NCBI GenBank assembly: GCA_905221605.1
Contig: CAJNDS010000657.1
Location: 277,501 to 341,500 of the forward strand
DNA: 64,000 bases
Origin: Symbiodinium natans
Taxonomy: Eukaryota; Sar; Dinophyceae; Suessiales; Symbiodiniaceae
Direction: 5' to 3'
Below, in pieces: positions 54,131 through 64,000 of the stretch. The notes below the pieces were generated by a model, which was not told where the DNA came from, did no database searches, and saw only the letters and a program-made list of their open reading frames with translations. Both the position numbers and the translations under genes were made by a program. The stretch's first letter is position 1. Each line of letters opens with the position of its first letter.

Positions 54131-54654
54131 CCTAAACCCTAAAACCCTAACCCCGAAACATTACATAAGGGGAGGCGGGGGTGCTCTTGACCTCAGGGTG
54201 TTCAAATTTCATCTTGTGGCTTCGGGCTGGGAAGCTGGAGGGGCAGAGCATCAGGCCTGAGGGAGGCGAGAGGTCGGTATTTCCAGGGCTCTCCAGGTTC
54301 AGAAATGGGGATTCTAGCTAGGGTAAAGGAATGAAGGGTGCAAGGTTTAGGGTTTGGTATAGAATTCAGGGTTTGGGGTTCGGGTTTGGAATTTTCGGGC
54401 CTTTTCGGGCATGGATTTTGAGGTTAAGGGTTAAGGCCGTGTTTTTGGGAGGTTTGGGGATTTGGGGTTCATGGATTTATTGGGATAGGGGTTTGCGGGT
54501 TGAGCAACGGTTTAGGCAGATACCTGCATGCGGTGGCCGTGAGAAGGGTGGGGGAATTCAAGTGCGGAGTAGGGGCTGTTAAGCGTTATGCGTTTCAGGT
54601 TTAGTGCTTTAAGCTCATTCAGGGTGTCGCACCATCGCCTTACGCTGGAACATA

Positions 54655-55110
54655 TCGTAGGCCACTTGAACACTTGGATCACTTAGAACACTGGGGAGCA
54701 CTTGGAGCACACTTTGGGTCCCTCGACCTCACTTTAGGTCGCTTGGAGCACTTGGGGACACTGACACTGGGAGGGGGTGGGGGGGGGTAGGGGGGCGCTT
54801 CATTCACTCGGTCGCTTGGGACACTTAGGTTGCCTGCATCACTTGGAACACTTGGGCCACTTCCAGGGGCATGCCGCAGGGACCGTCGCTTGGGTCACGT
54901 AGGCACTTGGGTCACTTTGCGGTGCAAGTCGCAAGACACTTGGAACACTTGTGTCACTTGGGCACTTGGCTCACATGGAATACTCCGGAGCACTTGAACG
55001 CCACCTAAAAGCTTGTGCCACGGGTTGCTTGGAGCCTAAAAGATCGCGTGAGTCACTTTGGGGCCTCTTGGTCATTTTGGGGTCACCCAGGAGCCCTGGA
55101 GCACTTGAAA
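54655..55110. repeat. Degenerate CACTTGG-type repeat
   Basis: More than twenty imperfect units of GGA(A/G)CACTTGG(A/G)(C/T)CACTT lie in about 450 bp. The plus-strand ORFs of 129 and 61 residues overlap it and are probably incidental. Confidence 0.75.
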
Positions 55111-55502
55111 CGCTTGCAGAGTCGAGTTGGTCAACAGCAGCGCCAACAGTCGTTCAGGGGCCTCCTAAACCTTCCAAGCACCTTTCAGGAGCTTGGGTGA
55201 GGGGCTCCCCGGCCCCTGGAGGCCCTGGGAGGTTCTGGGAGATCCGGGCGTCTGTGACGAGGGACTGGGGCGAATGGTGGCCGGGTTTGAGGTTTAGGGC
55301 TTGTTCCCGCAATCTCCTGACCCTATACTCTAAAGCCTAAAGCCTAAACTCTTTAGACCCTAAACCCTCAACCGACCGCCTCCGACCAAGGGCGACAGCG
55401 GGGCTGGTGGCTCCTCCTCGCCCTGACAGGGTTTAGGACTCAGGATTGCAGGTTTGGGGTGTAGCGTCTAAAGAGTTTAGAGTTTAGGGCTGAGGGTTTA
55501 GG

Positions 55503-55511
55503 GTCTAGGGT

Positions 55512-55571
<60 letters not shown>

Positions 55572-55572
55572 G
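55503..55572 (+). repeat. TTGAGGG homogeneous block
   Basis: Nine consecutive TTGAGGG units after TTTAGGG. This is the second block of the same variant in the window (see 8693-8813). Next to it, 55575-55640 is an inverted copy of 45890-45955. Confidence 0.9.
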
Positions 55573-55876
55573 GGCAGTCCCAGGCATCCGGAGTTCAGGA
55601 CTGAGTTTGAACCTGTGAGAGGGCACCGTCTTGCTTCCTTGCACCCTAAGCCCTAATCACGTAGCCAAAAATCCTAAACACCAGCCGGACCAAACAGTGC
55701 CTTACAGTGGTAGCACATTCCCCAGGTTTCGGCTTCCTTCCATCAGCAAAATTCGGGGGTTAGTCAACATAAGTGACCTTTTGGGGTCCCCATCACTCGT
55801 TGCACACCCCCTAAGCCCCAATCCCTAACCCTGTACCCTAAACCCTAAACCGCATTCGCTATGGTCCAGGGCCCAG

Positions 55877-58431
55877 TCATGCAGATCCGTCCGCAATGCA
55901 GACATGGCGCTCATGCTCGAGCTCACAGTGCCGGCCGCGACAAGTGGAGAGCACCAAGCATATCGGAAATGCTCATGCAGTAGTAACTATATGTACAAAT
56001 GAGACTGACGTACTCTCGTCTACGGGAAAGTCGCTGAATGGTCTTGCCTGCTGAATGGTCTTGTCTGGGAACTCTCTCATAGGCGCAAGTTCGGATGACA
56101 CGCACATTCAGCCTGTCTCGCCTTCATTCTCTCGCTCCCGTTTTGGGGAAGGTACAGTGCCTCTTCAAGCAGGTCACGAACATCCAGGTCGAGGTCAATG
56201 TAGTCCGGGGCAGACCCTGACCACACAAATATTCGGACAAAGGAGGATACAAGGAGACTAGGGAGACGTTTGCTGGTATTTCCAAAAGGGCAACACTAAA
56301 GAAACTGTTCAGTATGCCAAAAAAACATATAGAAATATATGCACATATAGAAATATGTGTACATCCGTATACTCACCAATAACAATGGTATGCCCACAGT
56401 CAATACTTCACGTAGGGTTAAGGGTTTGGGGCATGTGCAGGGTTGAGGTCGACATATGGATTGAGGGCAAGCCTCTAGATGGTCGCCAGGTGTGTTCACC
56501 GCAGTAGCGCTCTGGTGGCTCTAGTCTTCGTTGTTGTGTAGATATTATGCACTACTTGGAGGTTCAGGGTACATAAATAAATAAATAAATATATATATAT
56601 ATATACATACATATATATATACCCAACTCTAACTCTATGTATAAGCCACCCAAAGTCCTCAAACTAGATTGTAAGTGGACTTGTACCTGTGGTCACAAGT
56701 ACCCATGAACCTCCAAGTACGATTTCCGGGGATCCCCAAAAAACCAATGGGAGGGGTGCCTGCATCGTCCTCACCATCCGCAAAGACCAGCGTTTCGGTG
56801 CCGAACTCTTTCATTGGCTTGAAGCTGACCTGGCGAGAGAGCTGAGGGTTTCAGCTTAGGGTTTAGGGTTGTTTAGGGTTTAGGGTTTAGGGCTTAGAGT
56901 TTAGGGTTTAGGGTTTAGGGGTTTAGGGTTTAGGGTTTAGGGTTTAGGGTTTAGGGTTTAGGGTTTAGGGTTTAGCGTTTAGGGTTTAGGATTTGAACCT
57001 GCCCTTTGGTTTTTGGGGTTTGAGTTGGGACTGTAGCACTGTTTCGGGGTTCCTATTCTAACGCGGAGGCTGTATATGCAAGAGGGTGCCCGAAAGCAAG
57101 GACCAGGCTTTGGAGCACCCTAAACCCTAAACCCCAAGCCCTAAACACCTTAGATTCCCAAAACTTATATGAAGCAGGGTTTATATTTCTTGTACCTCTG
57201 GAGTCTCCGAAGAGCTGTCCGAGCAAGAAGCGAAAAACTAAAGCACACCACGAAGCCGCTCCAAGTCCTTCACGAGCATCAAGAGGACCGAGCGCACTTC
57301 ATTAACACGTGAAACGAGAGCATGCGGAACACATTGTCTCCGATGAAAGTTGATGAGAAACTTTGAAAAGTTTGGACATCTCAAGTGGCACGCTATACAG
57401 AAACCGTCCCGAGCAGTGACATCAAAAGGGAGAACAAAGTGCTTGCCCTTTTGCCAATGATCAATGAGACATTTCCACCTAGAAAGAACAGCTTTCCACC
57501 ATTTGGAAAAAGCAGAAGGGGAGCGTACCTCCAAAAGGACACCCAAGGTATACACTCACCAATCTTAAAAAGGAACCTTATATACACTCACCAGTAACGG
57601 AAATATGAACCCTGCTTCATATCACTGCCTGCCTCCGATCCGGCGGGCGTCAGCTTCTCCGGCAAGAAGTCGGCGATCTCCTTCCGGCCCGGTCTCGCAG
57701 GCTGCTTCGACTCAGGGCTTCTAGGGCTTCCGCAGCTGTTTTTGGAGCCCTCCAAACATCATACTGCAACTCAAGTTCTGCGTATAGAGGTATATATATA
57801 TATATATACAGGACATACAGGTCAAGTTTAAGAATTGCGCTTTGTCTTCCGAGTCAAGCAGTCCGCCTGTCATAAACACGCCGCAGGGTCGCCCGAACTG
57901 AGGCACATGGATTCGTCTCACCTTCAACTTACTGGTTCTTAGGAAGGAACTCGGGAACTGGGCACCTTCTATTACCCGATTTCGCCCTTGTAAAGGGTTC
58001 TATAGGGTACCTAATTCGTGAAGTCACAACTAAGAAAGGGCAAGTAAATTGAGGCCCCGAGCCCAGAAGTCCTAGAGGTCTCATGCCTCCAAGGTTTAGG
58101 GGACCCTAAACCCTAAACCCTAAACCCTAAACCCTAAACCCTAAACCCGAAACCCTAAACCCTAACCCTAAACCCCAAACCGTCCTCCGGAATGTCGAAG
58201 TTGGCTCGCTTCTTGTGAAGGCCCTCGTCGGTGAAGGAAGCCTCCAGCGCTAGCGAGATTCAGGTGCTTGAGGGGTTGGAGCCCTAAACTCTGACCCCCC
58301 CCCGGTTTGGAGCTTGGTTGATAATGATCCATCATCAAGGGATGGGGTGGGGGGGGGGGGGGGGGGTTTTTGTTCCCAATTGATGTTCGATTTGCCTAGG
58401 CCCCGCCTCTCCAAATTTCAGCATCGTTGCG

Positions 58432-58467
<36 letters not shown>

Positions 58468-61400
58468 CTGACTTTTCAAGCTAGTTTCTGGCTTAGGGGC
58501 TACATGATTGAACCTTTATGGCTTTGATTCGGGTCGACTGGTTTAGGGGTACGTTCCAAGACACTTTCGATGCAACACAAATGCCACTAAACCCTAAACC
58601 CATAAACCCTTAAACCCTAAACCGCAAGCAGTTGCTCATCCTTTGTTGCACTCCCAACTCGCTTCCGCCCTGGGGTGTGGTTTCGTCTGCTTCCACGCTG
58701 TGCAGAGCTAGCTCAACCCATCCGTGTTAGAGTTGGGTTTTTGGTTTCGGGTTTAGTGCTTAGGGCCAGTCTTTGACATGAAAACACGGCTATGCCGCTG
58801 TTTGCCAGGATGGCTTCTGGAAGTGAAGCCACACGCAGCTCGTAGCATGCTCTACTTGGAAGCCCGTATGCTCTACTTGGAAGCCCTTCTGACGTGGCGG
58901 TAAGGTGGGTTACGGTGACTACAGTAGGGTCTCTAGGGATGCTAAGTAGACTTACTAAGTCAAAAGAGCTTCCAAATGGACTTGGCAGCTTGGGCTGATA
59001 CAAGGCCCGCAGCAGGAGTAACGCAAAGCTTCGGGTCAACCCGAAACTCTTGCTAAAGGCTCAAGGCTCAAGGCTCAAGGGTTTAGGGTTTAGGGTTTAG
59101 GGTTTCGGGTTTAGGGTTTCGGGTTTAGGGTTTAGGGTTTAGGGTTTAGGGTTTAGGTACTGCCCACTGATCCCACTGGGAGCTGCACTCCAAAGGCAGG
59201 GATGTCATCGAAGCTCGCCATGGGAGAGTCCTCGTCCTTCCTGGCTGGGGGTCATGGTTTTGGGGCTTAGGGTTTAGGGTTTAGGCTTTCGGGTTTAGGT
59301 GTAGGGTTTAGGAGAACGGCCCGAAACCCCCGAAGCTCCAAAAAGACAACGAATCCTAAACCCTCTGGAACCCAAAACCCTGCAAACCCCAACGCCTTAT
59401 AAGCCCCTGACGACCCCAAACCCTACAACCCTAACGCCCTATAGACCCCCGCAGACCCTTTGAAACCCACAAAAACAGACTTGAAAACCCCATCAGCAGA
59501 AAAACATCTTCGGCACATTAGCTTCTTTACGGGCTCAGGGTTTAAGAGCTTTTCTTCGTTACTGGTGCTTGCTTCAGGAGGGCTTTAGGGTTTAGGGTTT
59601 AGGGCTCACGGTATTAAGGCTCAGTGCTTCTACTCGTACGGAATCCTAACCCCCACACGGGGTGAAGCACCCAAAGCCGTGCAGCACAAAAAAAAAAAAA
59701 AACTAAAGCCTGAAACGTAAAAAACAAAAAACTAAACCCTAAACCTTAAAGGCCCTCTGCACCCTAACCCTAAAGGAGGCAGGGCCCCCCGGCCGGATCT
59801 GGGTCTTCAAGCTCAGAAACTTGGGCACCAAGAATTCGGCGTCTTCGCTCTCCTTTCGTGGCTGGCATGGGGGCACCCTTGTGAAACAATGCGGTTTAGG
59901 GTTTAGGGTTTAGGGTTTAGGGCTTAGGGTTTAGGGTTTAGGGTTTAGGGTTCAGGGTTCAGGGTTTAGGGTTCAGGGTTTAGGGTTTAGGGTCTAGGGT
60001 CCAGGGTCTAGGGTTTACCAAAAAACCTTGCTAATTGGCCAACGCCTTACAAACTGGCCGATTTTGTAATAAATAAAAAACCCTAAGCCCTAAGCCCTAA
60101 ACCCTAAACCCTAAGCCCTAAACCCTAAACCCTATTATGGGATTAGGGTGTGAAGCCCAGCCTCTGGTAGCAGGGCATCATCCTCGCTGGCGCTGCTGTA
60201 GCCTGCAAAGGGGGGGCCCCTTTGCTTCACAGGTGTTGGGGGGTTTAGGGTTTAGGGTTTAGGGCATAGGGTTTAGTGTTTACGGAATCATCCTCAAATT
60301 GAGGGGCCGAAGGCTTTGAGCATTTCGGGCAGGTATGGGTTGGAGTCACGCCAGGGTTTAGGGTTTAGGGTTTTAGGTCTATAGGGCTAGGGTTTAGGGT
60401 TTAGGGTTTAGCGCCTAGGGTTTAGGGTCTAGGGTGTGCGGCTGAGTTTCAAGCCGAACTGTCGTAGACACACTCTAGATTCGACCGTCTCGACATTCTA
60501 GGCTGGCCTGCTTCCTGTGTGATCGTGGATCGCGCGCCCTGCCGACGGTGTGGAGGGTCAGTGGGCGAAGACGGAGGTCTCTTGGTAGTAGGGACCATGG
60601 GCTGGGAAGGTTACAGCGAGTCGCTCCAGGTCAAGGAGGGTTTGGCTACGGACTTCGCACCTCGGGTGGTGCGCAATGATCTTTCTCTGGCATAAAGAGA
60701 TCGACTATAGTTCTAGCTAGTGCAATCCCCCTCCCCCTTCAGCAGATGCTTGCTTTGCATCGTCTAACCCTAAACCCAAAATCCTACATCAACGGGAATA
60801 TTTGGGGGTTTCCGAATCGCAGTCCCCCAGATATAGAAGGCTCACCTTAAGGTACCCCTAATTTCGGAAACCCCATAAACCCTAACCCTAGCCCGTAAAC
60901 CCTAAACCCTAAACCCTAAACCCCAAGCCCTAAACCCTAAACCCTAAACCCTAAACCCCAAACCCCAAACCCCAAACCCTAACCCCAAACCCTAAACCGG
61001 TTTATGGGAAGGGCTGAGAATGTCCCGGCATTCTACAGCTGCACCGCGCGTGCCTGAACAGCTCTCGGGACGTCCAAATACCTCGGGGCGTAGTCACTTT
61101 AGATCCAACACATGTGGTCGCTCTCCCTAAACAGGGTTTAAGGTTCATGGCTCAGGGTTTAGGGTTTAGGGTTTAGGGTTTAGGGTTTAGGGTTTTTTTT
61201 TTAAATTTAGGGTACCCTAAAATCGCAAAAATGATGGTCCTCCTTGTGTCCCTGCAATGACGACGCTACACATTCAGGGCACCCCTTCAAAAGAGGAACC
61301 CTCAACCCTAGGCTTTTCAACCCTGACCCCCAAACCTCCCAAACCTCCCAAACCTCCCAAACCTCCCAAACTCCAAACTCCAAACCCTAAACCCTAAACC

Positions 61401-62408
61401 CTAAACCCTAACCCCCAAGGCAGGTACCGGAAGGCTTCGCGGGCCCGAAAGTCCCCACAGAGCTCCAGCCTCAAATGAGATTGTAAGGTTTGGGGTTTGG
61501 GGTTCGGGGTTCGGGGTTTTGGGGCTTGGGAGTTAGGGTTTAAGTGCTTATAACCTTATAATGTCATATGTCCGAATTTAGTGGGGCTTTGGGCTTCGGG
61601 GCTTCAGGGTTTAGGGCTTGTAGGGTCATGGAGCTTGGTTCTAGGGCGCGCCAGTGTGCCAAGTTTTGTTTGGGCTTTGAGGGGATTAGGGTTTAGGGTT
61701 TAGGGTTTAGGGTTTGGGGTGTAGGGTTTGGGTTTTAGGGTTCTTGCTCTGTGGTCAAAGCAGGATGTCAGCTTCTTGAGATGTTCGCGCGCCAAAATCG
61801 CAATGGCAAGGTGTGGCACAAGCAGCCACCGTGAACCTACCCTACTCTAGGGGTAGTTGCATGGTCCCTTCACGTGGGCCCTTAAATGGGGAGCCCTTAT
61901 ATACCTCTTATACCCTGTAAAACCCCAGGGCCAATGCTTCAGAAACCTTTAAAGAAGGTAAGGGGCCGTACCCCATGTAACTTACCCTGACCAATCGTAG
62001 CCCCTCAATCCTACACCTTAAACCTCGAAAAGCAACTGGCCCAAGATAATTCGTTTGTATGAGAAGTGGAGACCTTGCAGGAAAAAGAAGTGTGGTCTTA
62101 GGTGGCGACAGTTTCCTGGCTCAATACTGCAAGGTCGCATGTAAACACGAGCCAGACAGTAACCCACATCCTCAAAACAGGCTTTGCGGGGACAGATTGA
62201 AGGTCACTTAAGCTCTGCGGTTTAGGGTTTAGGGTTTAGGGCTTAGACCCTAAACCCCAAACCCTAAACCCTAAACACTCAAACCCCCAAACCCTGAACC
62301 CCTAAACCCTAAATTCTTAAAACCCTCAACCCCGAAACCCTAAACCCTAAACGGGCTTAGGGGAGTGACCCTCCGAGTCTCCGGCAGGAGCATGCACTCC
62401 TCCTCCAG
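55877..62408 (-). CDS. Unrecognised host protein gene, at least 12 exons, C-terminus visible
   Basis: Exons, 5' to 3': 62408-62370 (LEEECMLLPETRR), 61836-61748 (VPHLAIAILAREHLKKLT), 61469-61428 (LELCGDFRAREAF), 61081-61054 (YLDVPRAVQ), 60202-60162 (YSSASEDDALLPE), 59852-59794 (ESEDAEFLVPKFLSLKTQI), 59240-59164 (MASFDDIPAFGVQLPVGSV), 58249-~58180 (LEASFTDEGLHKKRANFDIP), 57710-57633 (GRKEIADFLPEKLTPAGSE), 56829-56775 (VSFKPMKEFGTETLVFAD), 56216-56113 (PDYIDLDLDVRDLLEEALY) and 55921-55877 (LEHERHVCIADGSA, stop). Phases agree at 61428/61081, 60162/59852, 59794/59240, 59164/58249, 57633/56829, 56775/56216 and 56113/55921. Missing exons are likely near 60.3 and 61.3 kb (TCPKCSKPSAPQF at about 60310-60330). 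The protein is soluble, acidic in the middle, and not recognised. Confidence 0.6.
56857..56990 (+). repeat. TTTAGGG tract
   Basis: About 18 units with few variants, just upstream of exon 56829-56775 on its strand. This is a typical intron position. Confidence 0.9.
57167..57622. mobile_element. Inverted-repeat-bounded unit
   Basis: ATATGAAGCAGGGTTTATAT with the next TTC (57167-57189) and its reverse complement at 57600-57622 match at 22 of 23 positions. The right end reads, inverted, ATATGAAGCAGGGTT...GTTACTGGTGAGTGTATATA, which resembles 52966-53052. It lies in an intron of the unrecognised gene. The 105-residue minus ORF inside (57238-57555) has no recognised family. Confidence 0.55.
58433..58467 (+). 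repeat. 35-base poly-G run
   Basis: An uninterrupted run of 35 G; a second run of about 20 G lies at about 58346-58366. Such runs are prone to sequencing and assembly error, so the exact length is uncertain. Confidence 0.85.
60468..60695 (+). CDS. Open plus-strand stretch of 75 codons with a CxxC motif
   Basis: Open from after the TAG at 60465 to the TAA at 60693 without an obvious start. It reads ILGWPASCVIVDRAP, CRRCGGSVGEDGG, LVVGTMGWEGYSESL and FAPRVVRNDLSLA. It is antisense within an intron of the unrecognised gene and could be a terminal exon of an unrelated insertion. No family is recognised. Confidence 0.3.
   Translation, partial: THSRFDRLDILGWPASCVIVDRAPCRRCGGSVGEDGGLLVVGTMGWEGYSESLQVKEGLATDFAPRVVRNDLSLA
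61853..61985. mobile_element. MITE-like element, family 3, copy 3
   Basis: GTAGTTGCATGGTCCCTT at the left and GTACCCCATGTAACTTACC at the right, with the family interior (GGGCCCTTAAA, CCCTTATATACC, GGCCAATGCTTCAGAAAC). Non-coding. Confidence 0.7.
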
Positions 62409-64000
62409 CTGGTGGATTAAGCCTGTCTCAGGTTCCCTAGACCGAAGGGTAACCTAGGAATACAAAGAGGGTTCTAAGGGAACCTAGACCCTAAACAAAA
62501 AAGGGGAATAAGTTCTTCATGTGATCACTTCTCTAAAATTCTGGTCCCTTTTTTGGCGTACCCTAAGTATTAGGGGGCCCCCTTATTACTAGTAACCCCC
62601 TAAAGGGTTGCTTTTGGGGGTGCCCTAAAATATTCGGGGCGGCCTTACAGAAGCTATGATTTAGAGAAGCGACGATATGACGCCGTAGGCCAAATTTGAT
62701 GCCCTAAACCTTAAACCCTAAACCCTAAACCCTAAACCCTAAACCCTAAACCCTAAACCCTAAACCCTAAACCCTAAACCCTAAACCCTAAACCCTAAAC
62801 CCTAAACCCTGAGCTGAGGTCTCTCTCAATCTCAGGCTTCCCTCTCACAACTCCGTAGACTCTAGACCACCAAGGGTTCAGTTTAGGGCTTAGAACCCTA
62901 AACCCTAAACCCTTAGAGCCCTTACCTCCCAGAACCCCTAACCTCCTAACCCTACAACCGAAACCCTAAACCCTAAACCCTGATGATATGCCGGTTTGTT
63001 TAGCGAGTGAAGGAATTCGGCGCCTTAAATCCCCCTATACATACCCGAATACCCTCATTCCCCTGCTAACAGGGGATCCGACGTCTGGGCCCTGAATTTG
63101 AGTCCCCTGCTATATAACCCTTCTATACAGTCTACATTGTATGATCCCCTGAAGTCTCTTTAAGCAAGGATAAGAGACCAGACTAAGGGCCCATCAAACC
63201 TTACAACTACGAGCCAGCAGGATGAGCGTTAAGGGCTTACAGCTTATAGGGTTTATAGGGTTTAGAGGGTTTATAGAGCTTATAGAGCTTACAGGGTTTG
63301 TAAGGCTTATAGGGCTTTTAGTGTGCACGCTTTATAGGGTTCATAGGGTGGCCTTGTGGGGTGCATAGGGTTTATAGAGCTTGCGGGGTTTCTTTTGGGC
63401 GTATAGGGTTTTAATGGTTTATAGGGCTCATAGGGTTTCCAGGGCTTAGAGGGTTTTCAGGGTGGATAGGGCTGCTCAGGGTGCATAGGGTTTGCAGGAC
63501 AGGGTTTATAGGGTTTACAGGATTTGTAGTGTGGATAGGATTTAGGGCTGACAGCAACCAGGGCCATGGCTGTCCAGCTCCAGATGGTTCCTCAGGCTTG
63601 ATCACACGTTGGGTTTAGGGTTTGGGATTTAGGGCTCAGGGCTTAGGGCTTAGGGCTTGGGGCGTAGGGCTTCGGGTATAAGGGCAAAGACAGGCACTGT
63701 CTTCCGAAGCCTGTTGATTTAGGTGGTGTGGTTGGAAGGTCTCCAGAAGTACGAAACAGTAGAGCCTTGACCCAAACCATGCTGAGGAGGAGTCTCTAAT
63801 GCCAAGCGCCGACCCTGTCTTGCTCTGCTTTGTCGCCAGGGTTTAGGGTTCGGAATTATTGCGTCGGTTCATGCCACTGCTACAAACTGGGCGCGTGTGT
63901 CTGCGCGCTCTACACCGTAAACTCTAAACCCTAAACCCTAAACCCTAAACCCTAAACCCTAAACCCTAAACCCTGAACCCTGAACCCTGAACCCTAAACC
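62409..64000. other. Right edge: tracts, no confident gene
   Basis: It contains a clean CCCTAAA tract (62701-62812), a TTTATAGGG-type degenerate repeat (63240-63540), a small inverted repeat (AGGTTCCCTAGA at about 62430 with TCTAAGGGAACCT at about 62475) and a terminal CCCTAAA/CCCTGAA tract (63917-64000). The minus island 63700-63840 (reading LATKQSKTGSALGIRDSSSA) may be a further upstream exon of the gene at 55877-62408, but it is unconfirmed. Confidence 0.5.

Noticed and set aside
1-64000. The window as a subtelomere or chromosome end
   Set aside because: Tracts occur in both orientations throughout and inside introns of a conserved metabolic gene, with no terminal uniform array. Interstitial distribution fits better.
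1-64000. tRNA, rRNA, snRNA or spliced-leader RNA genes
   Set aside because: No cloverleaf, conserved rRNA core, U-snRNA or 22-nt dinoflagellate spliced-leader sequence was recognised by eye on either strand; a covariance-model scan would be decisive.

Overview
The window looks like nuclear DNA of a dinoflagellate, and I infer a Symbiodiniaceae-like alga. The reasons are: Arabidopsis-type telomere repeats (TTTAGGG/CCCTAAA) and variants scattered in both orientations about every few hundred bases; protein-coding sequence cut into exons of about 20-100 bases; many non-canonical splice donors (GC and GA as well as GT) with acceptors of the form AG|G; host genes all on one strand; and a mitochondrial cob fragment of apicomplexan/dinoflagellate type. 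Most long ORFs in the window are translations of simple repeats. The real genes lie in short non-repetitive islands between the telomere-like tracts, and I read those by hand.

Layout. The host genes I can assemble all run on the minus strand, so they read right to left. (1) An unrecognised, partly acidic protein, exons about 62408-55877. (2) A second unrecognised gene, about 53462-52508. (3) A P-loop kinase-like protein of the FlaR/topology-modulation type, about 50447-49557. (4) A glycine cleavage T-protein (aminomethyltransferase, gcvT) in at least 23 exons, 48395-19834; its phases agree at every junction and its C-terminus is complete. (5) A HEAT/Armadillo-type helical-repeat protein, about one repeat per exon, from about 14.5 kb to beyond 0.6 kb. 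The stretch of roughly 14.6-19.8 kb is intergenic or unresolved intron.

Mobile material sits in the introns. The largest gcvT intron (41310-29327, about 12 kb) holds a plus-strand gene island: a DUF3987-like gene, a Merlin/IS1016 (ISXO2-like) DDE transposase, two small ORFs, a 178-bp tandem repeat and an endonuclease/exonuclease/phosphatase (EEP) gene. Another gcvT intron carries a mitochondrial cob fragment inside a GC-rich 15-bp minisatellite. A HEAT-gene intron carries a 5'-truncated non-LTR retrotransposon with a restriction-like endonuclease. Four families of short terminal-inverted-repeat (MITE-like) elements and two larger TIR-bounded elements with minisatellite interiors recur through the window.

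Main discovery candidate. All 22 gcvT introns I could define contain a telomere-like tract. In the EEP gene, a 62-bp TTTAGGG block sits between two copies of a 60-bp piece of coding sequence, so that removing exactly 122 bp restores one continuous EEP domain in frame. This looks like an intron caught soon after its birth from insertion of telomere-like sequence with target duplication, and it suggests how the host genes became so fragmented.

Limits: no searches were run. Exon boundaries come from reading frame, phase and family knowledge. First exons and start codons of the host genes were not found.
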